Position numbers and translations under genes: made by a program
Notes under the pieces: generated by a model
Told to the model about the DNA's origin: nothing
Database searches by the model: none
The model's input: the letters and a program-made list of their open reading frames with translations, nothing else
Shown: positions 63,429 to 64,000 of the stretch, piece by piece
How the letters are laid out: the number at the start of each line of letters is the position of its first letter
Numbering within the stretch: position 1 is the first letter of the stretch
Assembly: GCA_913058185.1 (NCBI GenBank)
Contig: CAJXQX010000004.1
Coordinates: 1-64,000 of the forward strand
Length of the DNA stretch: 64,000 nucleotides
Source of the DNA: an uncultured Verrucomicrobiota bacterium
GTDB lineage: Bacteria; Verrucomicrobiota; Verrucomicrobiia; Opitutales; Opitutaceae
Reading direction: 5' to 3'

Positions 63429-63940
63429 TGCATCGGCCCGATCAACTCGATGAACGTGCCATCGGGATCCTGCACCAGCGCAAGGTATTTCCCGTTAGGA
63501 AGCTCCACCGGAGTTTCCCCGAGCAGTTTTACGCTATGCTGCTTCAGCCGCTTCACAAAGGGGGCAAGATCGGCGACATTGATGGTAATATACTGCATGC
63601 CGGTGAACCCATCGATGTGTTTACTGCGTTGGGCTTGGGCGGCATCGCCGAAGCTCATCAATTTCCACTGCGGCGCATCGGGAGAATCCTCCAATTTGAG
63701 GACCTTGACGTTAAGCGTTTTGTTATCGGTCAGGCCCAGCTTACTGGCGAACTCGCCCGGCACGTCGAATCCTCCCGTTTCTTTCATCCCGATCACGTCG
63801 GTATAAAACTTCACCGATTCATCGAGGCCGGAAACCACTACGCCAATGCTGATCAGGGGACTGGAAAACTTGAGATCATCGGCGGAGGAAACAGCAGCGG
63901 AAAGCGACATGGTAAGGAGAAGCGAAAGCAGTTTTTTCAT
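63425..63940 (-). CDS. Secreted glyoxalase/VOC-domain protein
   Basis: A 171-residue protein with signal peptide MKKLLSLLLTMSLSAAVSSA. The vicinal oxygen chelate domain starts at SPLISIGVVVSGLDESVKFYTDVIGMKETGGF and ends with LPNGKYLALVQDPDGTFIELIGPM. VOC proteins bind a metal and act as glyoxalases, dioxygenases or binding proteins. Here the first-strand His of true glyoxalase I is replaced (ISIG), so the activity is unclear. The frame is open 11 codons further upstream, but the signal peptide points to the ATG at 63940. Its stop overlaps the GTG start of the MBL-fold gene, so the two are translationally coupled. The gene upstream is beyond the window. Confidence 0.82.
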   Translation of the reverse strand: MKKLLSLLLTMSLSAAVSSADDLKFSSPLISIGVVVSGLDESVKFYTDVIGMKETGGFDVPGEFASKLGLTDNKTLNVKVLKLEDSPDAPQWKLMSFGDAAQAQRSKHIDGFTGMQYITINVADLAPFVKRLKQHSVKLLGETPVELPNGKYLALVQDPDGTFIELIGPMQ

Positions 63941-64000
63941 AATAAGGGCGAAAGGTTTGAGGCAGGGAGGCACTCTAGAAATCCCAACGAAGGGAGGTCA

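Overview
The window reads as a chromosomal segment of a Verrucomicrobiota bacterium, most likely from the Opitutales/Opitutaceae side. This is inferred from gene content: a PVC-type propeller/HEAT/cytochrome c protein and a heme-less relative, an LL-diaminopimelate aminotransferase, nine secreted Cys-type sulfatases, a TIR-FlgO/TPR signalling protein, and several families of short palindromic (REP-like) repeats. No rRNA, tRNA, CRISPR array, prophage or insertion sequence was recognised.

Layout. 1-31 kb is mostly housekeeping and small metabolic units: a broken phosphodiesterase gene, purC, cinA, uvrC, a small sugar unit (Tat-exported TIM-barrel protein, 1097-residue cytochrome protein, sialate O-acetylesterase), a TIR/TPR gene with an internal stop, dapL, panC, a GNAT gene, nadB, a DUF1349-like protein, a DMT transporter, recD2, a ribokinase-like kinase with a small membrane protein, an antiporter gene with an internal stop, a coupled sulfatase pair and a frameshifted M61 protease. 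31-37 kb holds a serine hydrolase, an M16 protease and several gene remnants. 37-54 kb is the accessory core: one lone sulfatase, then a minus-strand block of nine genes (53656 down to 38544) in the order Gfo/Idh oxidoreductase, six sulfatases, a DUF6807-HEAT-cytochrome c fusion and a heme-less propeller protein. Most junctions are 1-4 nt overlaps, so the block is probably one operon. A divergent PAS-AraC regulator sits at its head, followed by an FAD oxidoreductase. 56-64 kb carries a purple acid phosphatase-like protein, a BNR-repeat protein, a lactonase, a broken DUF3179 gene, an MBL-fold hydrolase and a VOC protein.

How it may work together (inference). The locus looks like an exported desulfation set for a sulfated glycan or glycoside, with periplasmic electron transfer by the cytochrome-bearing proteins and sugar oxidoreduction by the Gfo/Idh and FAD enzymes. 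No glycoside hydrolase, polysaccharide lyase, dedicated sugar importer or sulfatase-maturating enzyme is visible, so those functions must lie elsewhere.

Caveat. Five genes carry frameshifts or in-frame stops. Three have TAG exactly where a conserved Trp codon is expected, and two have pairs of frameshifts that cancel each other. These may be real decay or assembly errors; raw reads would decide.
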